DNA of 64,000 nt from Larkinella knui (GTDB lineage: Bacteria > Bacteroidota > Bacteroidia > Cytophagales > Spirosomataceae), in contig NZ_RQJP01000001.1 in NCBI RefSeq assembly GCF_003858645.1, positions 1,831,487 through 1,895,486 on the forward strand. The letters are read 5' to 3'. Positions 52,081-61,220 of the stretch are shown here, piece after piece. The notes under the pieces are model-generated. The model was not told where the DNA came from. It did no database searches and worked only from the letters and a program-made list of their open reading frames with translations. A program made the translations under genes and the position numbers. Each line of letters begins with the position of its first letter. Position 1 is the stretch's first letter.

Positions 52081-52770
52081 TTACAAAATCGCTCTCACCC
52101 ACTGATCGGCCCCACACAGCGCACAGGCGTCCGGCCGGGGAGTTGCCGGAACGGTATTACCGCAATTGCTACAAGCCAGCGTGTTAGAATCACCAGTCTG
52201 ATGAATCGTTTCAATTTCGGTATCGGTTGGCGGTAACACGGATAACCCAGGTTTTTCACCTTCGTTCTGATAGGTACTAAACAAACCGTAGGCTTCCAGA
52301 TACAACCGTTTTACTTTGCTTAAATTATAGACATTACTGCTTCGCAAAGCGGCATAAATCTGTTGGTGAGACAGGCGGTTTTTGGCCATTGTTTCCAATT
52401 GAAGAATGCCATCTTTGATCAACACGGTTTCCGTTCCCTGAATAAGTTTTTCGGCTTTGTTGCTTTTAAAACCGGCCAGATTCGTCATTCTCAGAAAGGT
52501 CAGCGCACCAATCAGGGCCACAATTCCGGACAACACGCCCCGGTCGGGTAGTTGCATGGCCGGGGCAACAATGGCCCCCATGGTAAGCATGACGGACATT
52601 TCCAGGTTGGTGAGTTGCCCGTTCATCCGCTTTCCCAGAAGGCGCATAATAACCAGGAGGATAAAGTAAATAAGAAAGGTTCGGATAAAAACCTCCAGCA
52701 AAAATTCGGCAGGGGCATTCCCGATTAAAATGCGTTGCCAGTCTTCCAGATGGATCTGTTCTTTCTTCAT
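52081..52770 (-). CDS. DUF421 membrane protein with C-terminal zinc ribbon, copy B, 229 aa
   Basis: Paralogue of the next gene and built alike: about three transmembrane helices (VFIRTFLIYFILLVIMRLLG; SVMLTMGAIVAPAM; LSGIVALIGALTFLRM), the soluble DUF421 domain (ILQLETMAKNRLSHQQIYAALR; VKRLYLEAYGLFSTY), and two C-terminal Cys pairs (ACSNCGN and CALCGADQW). Both copies open with an acidic, amphipathic stretch of the pattern KxEIHLxDWxRIL. The ATG at 52770 matches the start of the paralogue; upstream extension is unlikely. It is the first gene of the pair. Confidence 0.88.
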   Translation of the reverse strand: MKKEQIHLEDWQRILIGNAPAEFLLEVFIRTFLIYFILLVIMRLLGKRMNGQLTNLEMSVMLTMGAIVAPAMQLPDRGVLSGIVALIGALTFLRMTNLAGFKSNKAEKLIQGTETVLIKDGILQLETMAKNRLSHQQIYAALRSSNVYNLSKVKRLYLEAYGLFSTYQNEGEKPGLSVLPPTDTEIETIHQTGDSNTLACSNCGNTVPATPRPDACALCGADQWVRAIL

Positions 52771-52952
52771 ACCGTGCGTAACTTTTCGTTGATCCGAATT
52801 GATTCTCATTCCGGAAAAATTTATTCTATATCTACAAATAGGGCAATAAGTAGCTACCGGAAGACCAGACAATCGGGAAAAAAAGAAAAAACCCGCCAAC
52901 CGGGTTATTCACCTGATTAGGATCAGTAATTCGAAAATCTATTTTTCAGTTT

Positions 52953-54689
52953 ATGAAATTCATCGCGTTTCTTTTGGCCGGTTATCTGCTGATGGCCTGC
53001 CAGAATACGAAAACGGAAGCCACCTCCGATAAGGCCCAACCCGCCCCGGTTCCAACCGATTTCATCCAGGAGTTATGGTATAAGAACAGCTTCATTTATA
53101 GCGTGGATGTCGAGGTATTTAAAGATACGGACGGCAACGGTTTTGGCGATTTTAAAGGGCTCACGCAGGAACTGGATTACCTGAAAAACCTCGGCGTCGA
53201 TGCGATCTGGCTCGCTCCCTTTCAGCCCACCCCAAACGGCGACGATGGCTATGACATCAGCGATTTTTACGGTATCGATCCGCATCTGGGCACCGAATCG
53301 GACTTTACTGAATTCATGCGTCAGGCCAATCAACGCGGGATTCGAGTGATGATGGACCTGGTTACCAACCACACGTCCGACCAGCATCCGTGGTTTCAGC
53401 AAGCCATCAAGAGCAAGTCGTCCCCGTACCGCTCGTGGTATGTCTGGTCGAAGGAGCGGCCCAAAAAGTGGAATTCCGGCATGGTTTTTCCCGGGGTGCA
53501 GAAAGAAATCTGGACCTACAACCAACAGGCTGGCGAATACTTTTACCACCGTTTTTACGATTTTCAGCCCGATCTGAACACCCAGAACCCACTCGTTATG
53601 CAGGAAACGCGGAAAATCGTCCGCTACTGGCTCAACAAGGGAATAGCCGGTTTTCGGGTCGACGCGGTTCCGTTCCAGATCGAAATTGCCAATGCCGAAT
53701 TCGACCCCGATCATCCTGAACATCAGTTCGATATGATTGCCCAACTCCACCAATACGTTCAGTGGCACAAGAACGACGCCATTCTGCTGGGCGAAGCCAA
53801 CGTTGATCCGAAAGAGCAGGAACCGTATTTCGGAAAAGACGGGCAGGGTATGCAGACAATGTTTAATTTTTTTGCGAACCAGCACCTTTTTTACGCCCTT
53901 GCAACCAGTGAAGTCAACTTGCTGGCCAAGGCCCTGGAAGACACCAAAGACATTCCGCCGACGGCGCAGTGGGCGCAGTTTCTGCGGAACCACGACGAAA
54001 TCGACCTCGGAAGGCTTAGTGACGAAGAACGCGATAAAGTCTACGCCCGCTTCGGTCCCGATTCCACCATGCAACTCTACGACCGGGGCATCCGGCGTCG
54101 GCTGGCTCCGATGCTGGGCGACCGTCGCCTGATCGATCTGGCCTACAGCCTGCTGTTTTCGCTGCCGGGCACCCCGGTTATTCGCTATGGTGAAGAGATC
54201 GGGATGGGCGACGATCTGACGCTGAAAGAGCGGTTGTCGATCCGGACGCCCATGCAATGGTCCAATGCGCCCAACGGCGGTTTTTCGAAAACGGCGAAAA
54301 CCGTGCGCCCCGTCATCAGCAAGGGGCCTTATGGATATCAAACCGTGAATGTGGACCGTCAGCTGGCCGATTCGACCTCGCTGCTCCACCGGATTACGGC
54401 CCTCGCCCGGCTGCGCAAAGCCTGTCCCGAAATTGGCTGGGGAAACTGGAAACTCATCGATACGGGATCCCGACACGTGCTGGCGATCCGGTATGACTGG
54501 CAAGGCAAGTCGTTGCTGATGCTCCATAATTTCAGCCCGGATGCGCAGAAATTCCGGCTCAACTCGGAGTCGAAAACCGGCCGAACGCTCGTTAGCTTAC
54601 TGGATAACAGCGAAAACCGCCGGGAAAACGATGGCAAGTTTCCCATCCAGCTGGCGGGCTATGGTTACCACTGGTTTCGCTTGAAATAA
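52953..54689 (+). CDS. Exported GH13 lipoprotein resembling trehalose synthase (TreS), 578 aa
   Basis: A GH13 enzyme with a lipoprotein signal (LLAGYLLMACQN, Cys about 16), so it acts outside the cytoplasm. The body is closest in style to the GH13_16 trehalose synthase group, which isomerises maltose to trehalose: WTYNQQAGEYFYHRFYDFQPDLN, FLRNHDEIDLG, DRGIRRRLAPML, EEIGMGDDLTLKERLSIRTP and GPYGYQTVNVDRQ. All catalytic residues are present: nucleophile in GFRVDAVPF, Glu in LLGEANVDP and Asp in RNHDE. Known TreS enzymes are cytoplasmic and often have a maltokinase domain, both absent here. Sucrose or maltose hydrolysis is also possible, so I give the family, not the reaction. Confidence 0.85.
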   Translation: MKFIAFLLAGYLLMACQNTKTEATSDKAQPAPVPTDFIQELWYKNSFIYSVDVEVFKDTDGNGFGDFKGLTQELDYLKNLGVDAIWLAPFQPTPNGDDGYDISDFYGIDPHLGTESDFTEFMRQANQRGIRVMMDLVTNHTSDQHPWFQQAIKSKSSPYRSWYVWSKERPKKWNSGMVFPGVQKEIWTYNQQAGEYFYHRFYDFQPDLNTQNPLVMQETRKIVRYWLNKGIAGFRVDAVPFQIEIANAEFDPDHPEHQFDMIAQLHQYVQWHKNDAILLGEANVDPKEQEPYFGKDGQGMQTMFNFFANQHLFYALATSEVNLLAKALEDTKDIPPTAQWAQFLRNHDEIDLGRLSDEERDKVYARFGPDSTMQLYDRGIRRRLAPMLGDRRLIDLAYSLLFSLPGTPVIRYGEEIGMGDDLTLKERLSIRTPMQWSNAPNGGFSKTAKTVRPVISKGPYGYQTVNVDRQLADSTSLLHRITALARLRKACPEIGWGNWKLIDTGSRHVLAIRYDWQGKSLLMLHNFSPDAQKFRLNSESKTGRTLVSLLDNSENRRENDGKFPIQLAGYGYHWFRLK

Positions 54690-54701
54690 CAGGCCCGAGA
54701 G

Positions 54702-55475
54702 CTACTGCGCAGACCAGCCGCCGTCGATCGGCAGGGCCGCGCCGGTCAGGGTAGCGGCCGCATCCGAGGCCAGAAACAAACACAGGGCGGCAATGGACTC
54801 GGGCGGCACAAACTGCTTGAGGGCCTGTTTAGCCAGAATGACCTTTTCGATAACATCGCTTTCGGAGATCCGGTGCGCCACGGCCTGATCGGCAATCTGG
54901 CGATCCACCAGCGGGGTTCGTACATAACCGGGGCAGATCGCATTGGCGGTAATGCCGCAGGTTGCCCCTTCCAGGGCAGCGGTTTTGGTCAAGCCGATCA
55001 GCCCATGTTTGGCCGCTACATACGCACTTTTAAACTCGGAAGCCACCAGGCCGTGGGCCGAGGCAATGTTGATGATGCGACCGAAATGCTGATTTTTCAT
55101 GGCGGGCCACACGGCTTTCGTCAGGTGGAAAGGCGCCGTCAGGTTAATCCCGATGATGGCCTCCCATTTCTCCTCCGGAAAATCGGCAATCGGCGCGACG
55201 TGCTGTATCCCGGCATTATTGATCAGCACATCGATGGTTCCCCACCGTTGTTCGCCCTGCCTGACGAGCGTCCGCAGGGCTTTGGGGTGCAGCATATTGG
55301 CCGGATCAAATACGTACTCGATCTGGTGTTCATTCGCCACGGCTTCGGCAATTTGCCGACCGTCGGGTTCGAGCCCGTTAAAAATAAGATTGTGCCCCTG
55401 CTGGGCAAATGCTTTGGCGATTGCCAGCCCAATTCCACTGGTGCTGCCGGTAATCAGGACGGTTCTTTTTTTCAT
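54702..55475 (-). CDS. bdhA: 3-hydroxybutyrate dehydrogenase-like SDR, 257 aa
   Basis: Short-chain dehydrogenase with cofactor loop ITGSTSGIGLAIA, INNAGIQHVAPI, and catalytic SAHGLVASEFKSAYVAAKHG (Ser and Tyr-x3-Lys). The IQHVAPIADFPEEKWEAII segment and the C-terminal ICPGYVRTPLVDRQIADQA are characteristic of D-3-hydroxybutyrate dehydrogenase, which oxidises 3-hydroxybutyrate, the monomer of the storage polymer PHB, to acetoacetate. The substrate is not proven, since SDRs diverge easily. Cytoplasmic, no signal. Its start is next to a palindromic repeat element (55482-55569). Confidence 0.9.
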   Translation of the reverse strand: MKKRTVLITGSTSGIGLAIAKAFAQQGHNLIFNGLEPDGRQIAEAVANEHQIEYVFDPANMLHPKALRTLVRQGEQRWGTIDVLINNAGIQHVAPIADFPEEKWEAIIGINLTAPFHLTKAVWPAMKNQHFGRIINIASAHGLVASEFKSAYVAAKHGLIGLTKTAALEGATCGITANAICPGYVRTPLVDRQIADQAVAHRISESDVIEKVILAKQALKQFVPPESIAALCLFLASDAAATLTGAALPIDGGWSAQ

Positions 55476-55481
55476 GATTTC

Positions 55482-55569
55482 CGTACCTACGGACTAAAGT
55501 CCGTGCGATCCTGAATTTTCAGGTAGCCAGTCAGTCGCTGGACCTCACGGACTGAAGTCCGTAGGTACG
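55482..55569. repeat. Compound palindromic (REP/BIME-like) element
   Basis: Two inverted 24-bp units, 55482-55505 and 55546-55569, match as reverse complements except for 2 central bases. Each unit contains its own small palindrome, CGGACT-nn-AGTCCG. Between them are CCTGAATTTTCAGG (a palindrome) and CCAG/CTGG arms. The layout is that of REP elements joined in a BIME. No second copy is seen elsewhere in the window. Confidence 0.6.
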
Positions 55570-55596
55570 TTACAAAACTACGATTCCGGCCGGATT

Positions 55597-58500
55597 TCAC
55601 CACCGATTATACAAAGTTGCCCACTCCCGAAGCAGGCTTTCGGCCTCTTCGCCCAGCTGATCCGGTAAGAGCCGCCAGAGCCAGTTATTTTCCGTTCCCG
55701 CCGGGGTGTTGATCCGGGCGGTTTCGTCGAGTCCCAATACATCCTGAACCGGTAAAATAACCGTTTTGGCCACCGAAGCGTAAACCAACTGGCCCAGCGC
55801 CAGATGCACGTTTTTCTCGGATACCGGTTTTCCGACATACTGAGCCACTTTTTTACGAAGTTCGTTCGTCAAACTTTCGCGATACCAGCCCCGCGTCGTA
55901 TTGTTGTCGTGGGTCCCCGTGTAGGCAATAAAGTTCGGCGTATAGTTGTGGGGAATGTGCGGAGATACGGGCAGCTCATCACTGAACGCAAACTGGATAA
56001 CCTTCATCCCCGGCAGCCCGAACGTATCCCGCAGTTGATAGACATCCTCCGAAATTTCGCCCAAATCTTCGGCGACCAGCGGCAGCGTTCCTAATTCTTT
56101 TTCAAGGACGTGAAAAAAATCAGGTCCCGCACCCGGTTTCCACGCCCCCCGAATGGCGGTTTTTTCCCCGGCGGGCACTTCCCAATACGCCGACAGGGCG
56201 CGAAAATGGTCGATGCGCACCCGATCGAACAGCTCCGCATTTTTCCGGATGCGCCGAATCCACCAATCGTAGTTGCGTTCCCGGAGTCGATCCCAGCGAA
56301 AAACCGGCATACCCCAAAGCTGCCCATCCGAATTGAAATAATCGGGCGGTACACCGGCCACGGTGAGCAGCTGGCCCGATTCGTCCAGACTGAAAATATC
56401 CGGATGCGACCAGACATCCGCCGAATCATAGCTAACGTAAAACGGCAAATCGCCCAGCAACTGAATGCCCAGGTTGTTGCAATAGGTTTTGAGACGCTGC
56501 CACTGCCGGCTGAAGAGAAACTGCAACCACCGTACCTTATCGAGGGCTTGCGCCTGGGTGTCCGAAAACGATTGCAACGCGTCCGGTTGCCGCAGGCGGT
56601 ATTCTTCCGGCCACGCATACCAGGGCTTACCGGCGTGCTGCTGTTTCAACGCCATGTACAGTGCGAAATCGTTGAGCCAGTGGGCTTCGCGCTGGCAGAA
56701 TTCCCGGAACGGACTTGACAACGGGCTCGATTCCGACGCAGAAAAAGTCCGGTACGCCTTTTCGAAAAGCTCCTCCCGAAGCTGTTCCGCCCGCCCATAA
56801 TCCACCCGATCGGTGGTCGGAAGTTTCTGTTTCAGCAACGCCTTTGCATCCAGCAACCCGTCCTGCGCCAGCGATTCAGGGCTCAGCAGCAGGGTGTTTC
56901 CGGCCATGCTGGAATAGGTGCTGTACGGCGAATGGCCCGTGCCCGATTCCGTGGGATTGAGCGGCAGGATTTGCCAGTAATGCTGACGGCTGCGGCTCAG
57001 AAAATCAGCAAAAGCCCAGGCTTCCGGACCCAGATCGCCGATACCAAAAGCCGAAGGCAGGGAACTCACGGGCAGCAGTAAGCCAGCACTGCGATCCGTA
57101 AAAGCCGGTTGAAGTTTCAAGACCGCCATCGGCAGATGCCTGAAGAGGTCTTTCACGGCCAGACCGTTCGTTGTTTTTCCGCTGGTTGGCAGAAAAACGT
57201 GTTTCCATTCATCGGGTGCATCCGGTGGCAGAACGAGCCGGGTGTCTTTCCAGTCCAGTGCCGTTACGGGCTTGTTCTGCTGGCTGCTGATCGTAGCCGG
57301 ATGCAACGGCACGGCCACCACCAGCCAGGCTTGCCGGTGTCGGCGCGCAAAAGCCAGCACGTTATCTTTATACCGCCCTTCAACCGCCAGCGGAATGTAC
57401 TGCCCTTCCGCGAAGAGTTCCGGCTGCTGGCTGCGTTCATTAAGCAGGGCCTGCGTTAGCCAGAGCTTGATTCGGGCGTCATACCGGTTTTGCCACAGGT
57501 CGTCCAACAGCGTGTCCGTTGACTCCGAATCGGGCCTGGTCAATTCATCCAGCCACTGTTGACGCTGTTCATAATCGACGGGTCGGCGGTTGTCGGGATC
57601 CACCAGGCTCAAATCCCACAATTCACACCCCTGATAAATATCGGGCACCCCGGGGCAGGTCGTTTTCAGGACGACCTGCGCCAGCGAATTGATTATACCA
57701 AAATCGGCCAGCTGTTGATGAAACTTCCGGAAACTTTTCCAGAAAGCGCCTTTTTTGTTCAGTAGGTGGTGGACAAAGGCTTTGGCCGCTTCTTCATAAT
57801 CGGTGTTGGGGGTGTTCCAGTTCGAATGGCGCTTGGCCTCTCGCAAAGCCTTTTCGAGATACTGCTCCATCCGGTTTTCAAAATCATCCGCGTCCTGACC
57901 GGGCATCGGATACGCTCCTGCCAGTGTCTGGTAAATAAAATACTCGTCGTTGGCATCGGGCATGCCATTCGTCCTGAAATCGGCGTTCAACTGCTGCCAC
58001 TCCCGCACGGTAGTCAGCCACCAGTCGGGCAGGTCGGTCAACACGTTCAGGCGCGCCCGCACGTCCTCGCCCCGCTTGGTGTCGTGGGTCGATGTGCCGT
58101 TGAGCGCAAGCGGCCAGCGTTGCTGACGGTCCTGCATGGCCTGGTGAAAATCGGCGGGCAGGAGGCCAAATAGTTCCGGCGAATCACCCACCTCGTTGTG
58201 GCCGATAAACCGGTTGTAGGTATACATCAGGGTGTCTTCCACCCCTTTGGCCATGAGCGGGCCGGTAAACTGCATGCATCGCTGGTAGAAACGGGCCACC
58301 CGTTGATTATACCCGGCATCGGCCTCCTGCGGTTTTTTCAGCAGAATTGCCTCCAGCAGCCTCACCGCCGTCGCCAGGTCGGGTTTCTGACTCCAGATCC
58401 GATTCAGCATTTCCTGAACAGCCGCACCTTCTTTTTCTTCCAGCGGAAAAGTGGTCCCGTAAAACCGGTAGACCGGACAGTAAATTAAAAACGCTCCGAT

Positions 58501-59826
58501 GGTGGCTTCCAGGGATTTTGGCGGCAGAATGGTCAGTTCGTTCTCGTCAACCAGATTCAATTCGAGAAAATACCGGCACAAATTGTCCAGTTCTCCTTTC
58601 ATGTACTGGTGGAGAATAAAGGCTTTTTTGTTCAGAATCTGCTGGGGAATGGGCGTGTTGTCGTCGACAATCTGCTCGTAAAACCGTGTAAAAGCGGCTT
58701 TGCTTTCCGGCTGGGTAAATACATTATTCACCAGCGACAGGTATTCGTAACCGGAGGTGCCCTGAATGGGCCACGCATCCGGAAGCGGTTCGCCCGGTTC
58801 CAGAATCTTTTCAACAACAATATAGGTTTTATCACCCACCAGCTCCCGGAGCTGGTTCAGGTAGCGGGTCGGATTATACAATCCGTCGATGTGATCGATG
58901 CGCAACCCGTTGAACACGCCTTCGTCCAGCAGGGCTTTGATTCGCTGGTGGAAATAGGAAAAAACATCGTCGTCCTGAATGTTCAGGCCAATCAGGCTCG
59001 TGACCGTAAAAAAGCGCCGAAAATTGATCCGCTGGTCGGTAACCTGATAATGACTCAACTGGTAAACCTGTTCATCAGCCAACTGGCGGATTCGCTGCGG
59101 CTGCTGGTTGAGGGCTTTCAGGCACGCGTTGATATAGGCTTTGATCGCTGGATTTTTGTGTAACGAAGTCAGCTGCAGCCGGAACTCGTTCATCCCTAAC
59201 GCGTAGGCTTCCGGCTCTTCAACCTGCTGAATCTGACTGATTTGATCGAGCAACTGCTGCATCGAATCGGGTATGGGCCGGTCGACGGCCTGCAAAACGG
59301 TTGGGTACGAACGGAGTTGCAACGGATAAGCCGCATCGTAGTATTGCAGAACAAACCGCCCGTCCTGATAAGCCACTGTAAGCTCCTGATTGGTAACCAC
59401 TTCCTCCAGCGGCCCACCCAGAAACGGCACCGCCAGCCGTCCGTGAAAAAGCTGGCTTGTCCAGACGGTATCAAAAAAATGGGCAAACCGCGACCGGGGG
59501 CCTTTTTCCAGGACGTCCATCAGCCACGGATTCTGATGATGAAACGCCATGTGGTTGGGAACGATGTCCTGCAGCCAGCCCATGCCGTTTTTGCGGAGTT
59601 GTTTGCTAATGGCTTTCAGGGCGTTTTCGGTGCCGATTTCCGGGTCGGGGCGGTGTGGGTTGACGCCGTCGTAGCCGTGTTGACTCCCCGCCACCGATTC
59701 AAAAATGGGGGAAGCATACAAGGTGCCAACGCCCAGTTTTTTCAGATAAGGAATTATTTTTTCGAAATCTTTAAAGGTAAAATCGCGATGAAACTGGATG
59801 CGATACGTAGAAATCGGATTAGTCAT
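55597..59826 (-). CDS. treY-malQ: Fused malto-oligosyltrehalose synthase / 4-alpha-glucanotransferase, 1409 aa
   Basis: Two enzymes in one chain. The N-terminal TreY part (about residues 1-890) converts the reducing end of maltodextrin to a trehalose unit: STYRIQFHRDFTFKDFEKII, GYDGVNPHRPDPEIG, GLRIDHIDGLYNP (nucleophile Asp), VVEKILEPGEPLP (Glu) and STHDTKRGEDVRAR (Asp). The C-terminal MalQ/GH77 part (about 910-1409) moves glucan chains: GLLLPVSSLPSAFGIGDLG, RIDHFRALSAYWEVP (nucleophile), LVAEDLGEI and YTGTHDNNTTRGWY. Both halves look intact. The start at 59826 begins TreY; upstream extension looks non-coding. The fusion lets the two steps share the same glucan chains, and TreZ at 49.5 kb would release trehalose. 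Confidence 0.95.
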   Translation of the reverse strand: MTNPISTYRIQFHRDFTFKDFEKIIPYLKKLGVGTLYASPIFESVAGSQHGYDGVNPHRPDPEIGTENALKAISKQLRKNGMGWLQDIVPNHMAFHHQNPWLMDVLEKGPRSRFAHFFDTVWTSQLFHGRLAVPFLGGPLEEVVTNQELTVAYQDGRFVLQYYDAAYPLQLRSYPTVLQAVDRPIPDSMQQLLDQISQIQQVEEPEAYALGMNEFRLQLTSLHKNPAIKAYINACLKALNQQPQRIRQLADEQVYQLSHYQVTDQRINFRRFFTVTSLIGLNIQDDDVFSYFHQRIKALLDEGVFNGLRIDHIDGLYNPTRYLNQLRELVGDKTYIVVEKILEPGEPLPDAWPIQGTSGYEYLSLVNNVFTQPESKAAFTRFYEQIVDDNTPIPQQILNKKAFILHQYMKGELDNLCRYFLELNLVDENELTILPPKSLEATIGAFLIYCPVYRFYGTTFPLEEKEGAAVQEMLNRIWSQKPDLATAVRLLEAILLKKPQEADAGYNQRVARFYQRCMQFTGPLMAKGVEDTLMYTYNRFIGHNEVGDSPELFGLLPADFHQAMQDRQQRWPLALNGTSTHDTKRGEDVRARLNVLTDLPDWWLTTVREWQQLNADFRTNGMPDANDEYFIYQTLAGAYPMPGQDADDFENRMEQYLEKALREAKRHSNWNTPNTDYEEAAKAFVHHLLNKKGAFWKSFRKFHQQLADFGIINSLAQVVLKTTCPGVPDIYQGCELWDLSLVDPDNRRPVDYEQRQQWLDELTRPDSESTDTLLDDLWQNRYDARIKLWLTQALLNERSQQPELFAEGQYIPLAVEGRYKDNVLAFARRHRQAWLVVAVPLHPATISSQQNKPVTALDWKDTRLVLPPDAPDEWKHVFLPTSGKTTNGLAVKDLFRHLPMAVLKLQPAFTDRSAGLLLPVSSLPSAFGIGDLGPEAWAFADFLSRSRQHYWQILPLNPTESGTGHSPYSTYSSMAGNTLLLSPESLAQDGLLDAKALLKQKLPTTDRVDYGRAEQLREELFEKAYRTFSASESSPLSSPFREFCQREAHWLNDFALYMALKQQHAGKPWYAWPEEYRLRQPDALQSFSDTQAQALDKVRWLQFLFSRQWQRLKTYCNNLGIQLLGDLPFYVSYDSADVWSHPDIFSLDESGQLLTVAGVPPDYFNSDGQLWGMPVFRWDRLRERNYDWWIRRIRKNAELFDRVRIDHFRALSAYWEVPAGEKTAIRGAWKPGAGPDFFHVLEKELGTLPLVAEDLGEISEDVYQLRDTFGLPGMKVIQFAFSDELPVSPHIPHNYTPNFIAYTGTHDNNTTRGWYRESLTNELRKKVAQYVGKPVSEKNVHLALGQLVYASVAKTVILPVQDVLGLDETARINTPAGTENNWLWRLLPDQLGEEAESLLREWATLYNRW

Positions 59827-60002
59827 AGTTATGAAGTAGAGCCTTTCGGCTAACGTGTTAAAAACCTGCATTATCCAACAGGCTGGGTTTCGCCCGGTTT
59901 TTTTTTAATCCGGACGGAAAAGAAAGGTTTGCGGGCGTGGGTCTGCGTGAGGAAATGGACTCCTTATGCTACAGAGTCACCCTTCACCGCGGCCAGCCAG
60001 CC

Positions 60003-61220
60003 TTAAACCGGTTTGCTTACCAAATCAAACGCCTGCTGAATGATTCCTTGGGTTGGCACCTTCTGACCGGTATCGGCCGCCCGGTAGATGGCTTCCACCA
60101 GCTGCACATCCCGCAGGCCCATTTCGCCCGGCACGGTCGTTTCCCTGTTGTTCAGAATGCAGTCGGCAAAGGCTTCCATCTGCCGGGCCTGCTGATTGAC
60201 GTTGGGCTGCTCCATTTTACCGGTTTTGGTCTGGCCTTTCAGCCCGGAATAGGCGTAAGCGGGCGACAACTCAAACCACCCCTGATCGGCCTCACCGCGC
60301 AGTTGGTTGTAGGCATCGTTGTAGCTGGTTTTACACTCGGCGACGGTTCCATCGGCAAAATGCAATTGAAAATCCATGCCTTCCTCTACTTCTTTAAACT
60401 TCTTCAAATCCGTTTTGGGGTGGTATTTCGCACTCACTGCAATGGGCACTTCGCCTTTGGTATAAATAGCCCCCTGGATACAATAGACGCCCACATCGGG
60501 CAGCGGGCCGCCCCCGGCCAGTTTTTTGTTCAGGCGCCAGGGGGTATCGTAGCCTTCTTTCTGGCCGTTCTGCGCGTAAATCTTTTTGACGGCCCCCAAC
60601 ACTTTCTGCTGGCCCAGCCGCATCATTTCGCGGTTGTGGGGATCAAAATGAAGCCGGTAGCCCACGGAAAGTTTCCTGCCCGCCTTCTGACAGGCCTCAA
60701 TCATCCTGCGACCATCGGCTACCGAGGTGGCCAGCGGTTTTTCACAGATGACGTGTTTTCCGGCCCTGGCCGCCCGAATGACGTATTCGGCATGCAGGGA
60801 ATTGGGCAGAACGACGTAGACGATATCGATGTCGGGATTGTCGGCCATCTGGTCGAACGTCTGGTAGGTGTAGACGTTCTTATCGGGAAGGTTGTACTTC
60901 TTCTTCCACTTTTCCGCTTTCTCCGGCGTCCCGGTTACAATACCGGCCAGTTTGCACAGCCTGGTTTCTTCGAGGGCCGGTGCCAGCTGGCCTTCGCTGT
61001 ACTTGCCCAGCCCCACCAGAGCAATGCCCAGTTTTCGACCCGATTCCGGCGTACCGGTTTTTCCGGATTCTTCTGTCGCCTGCTTGTTTTTATTTCCGCA
61101 GGCCTGCAGGCCCGACAAGGCGAGAATTCCGGGCAGAGCGAGTGACGCTGCGCCACAAAAGCGCACCCAGTCCCGGCGGCTAATCGGGTCGTTGAGTCGA
61201 TGGTATGGACGTCGATTCAT
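60003..61220 (-). CDS. Tat-exported Gfo/Idh/MocA oxidoreductase lipoprotein, 405 aa
   Basis: The N-terminus has a Tat motif (SRRDWVRFCG) followed by a hydrophobic stretch with a lipobox (LSGLQAC), so a folded, cofactor-loaded enzyme is exported and lipid-anchored. The Rossmann domain has LGIALVGLGKYSEGQLAP; CEKPLATSVADGRRMIEACQ is the family's catalytic Lys region (EKP). The C-terminal domain follows with ALPDVGVYCIQ-type segments (GPLPDVGVYCIQ). Similar proteins include glucose-fructose oxidoreductase, which is periplasmic. The sugar substrate is unknown. It lies upstream of treY-malQ on the same strand with a 176-bp gap. Confidence 0.92.
   Translation of the reverse strand: MNRRPYHRLNDPISRRDWVRFCGAASLALPGILALSGLQACGNKNKQATEESGKTGTPESGRKLGIALVGLGKYSEGQLAPALEETRLCKLAGIVTGTPEKAEKWKKKYNLPDKNVYTYQTFDQMADNPDIDIVYVVLPNSLHAEYVIRAARAGKHVICEKPLATSVADGRRMIEACQKAGRKLSVGYRLHFDPHNREMMRLGQQKVLGAVKKIYAQNGQKEGYDTPWRLNKKLAGGGPLPDVGVYCIQGAIYTKGEVPIAVSAKYHPKTDLKKFKEVEEGMDFQLHFADGTVAECKTSYNDAYNQLRGEADQGWFELSPAYAYSGLKGQTKTGKMEQPNVNQQARQMEAFADCILNNRETTVPGEMGLRDVQLVEAIYRAADTGQKVPTQGIIQQAFDLVSKPV

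Noticed and set aside
53073-54527. A 484-codon minus-strand open frame inside the TreS-like gene
   Set aside because: Antisense to a GH13 enzyme with intact catalytic motifs; no similarity of its own.
59937-61145. A 402-codon plus-strand open frame across the Gfo/Idh/MocA gene
   Set aside because: Antisense shadow; the minus-strand frame has a Tat signal, Rossmann fold and EKP motif.
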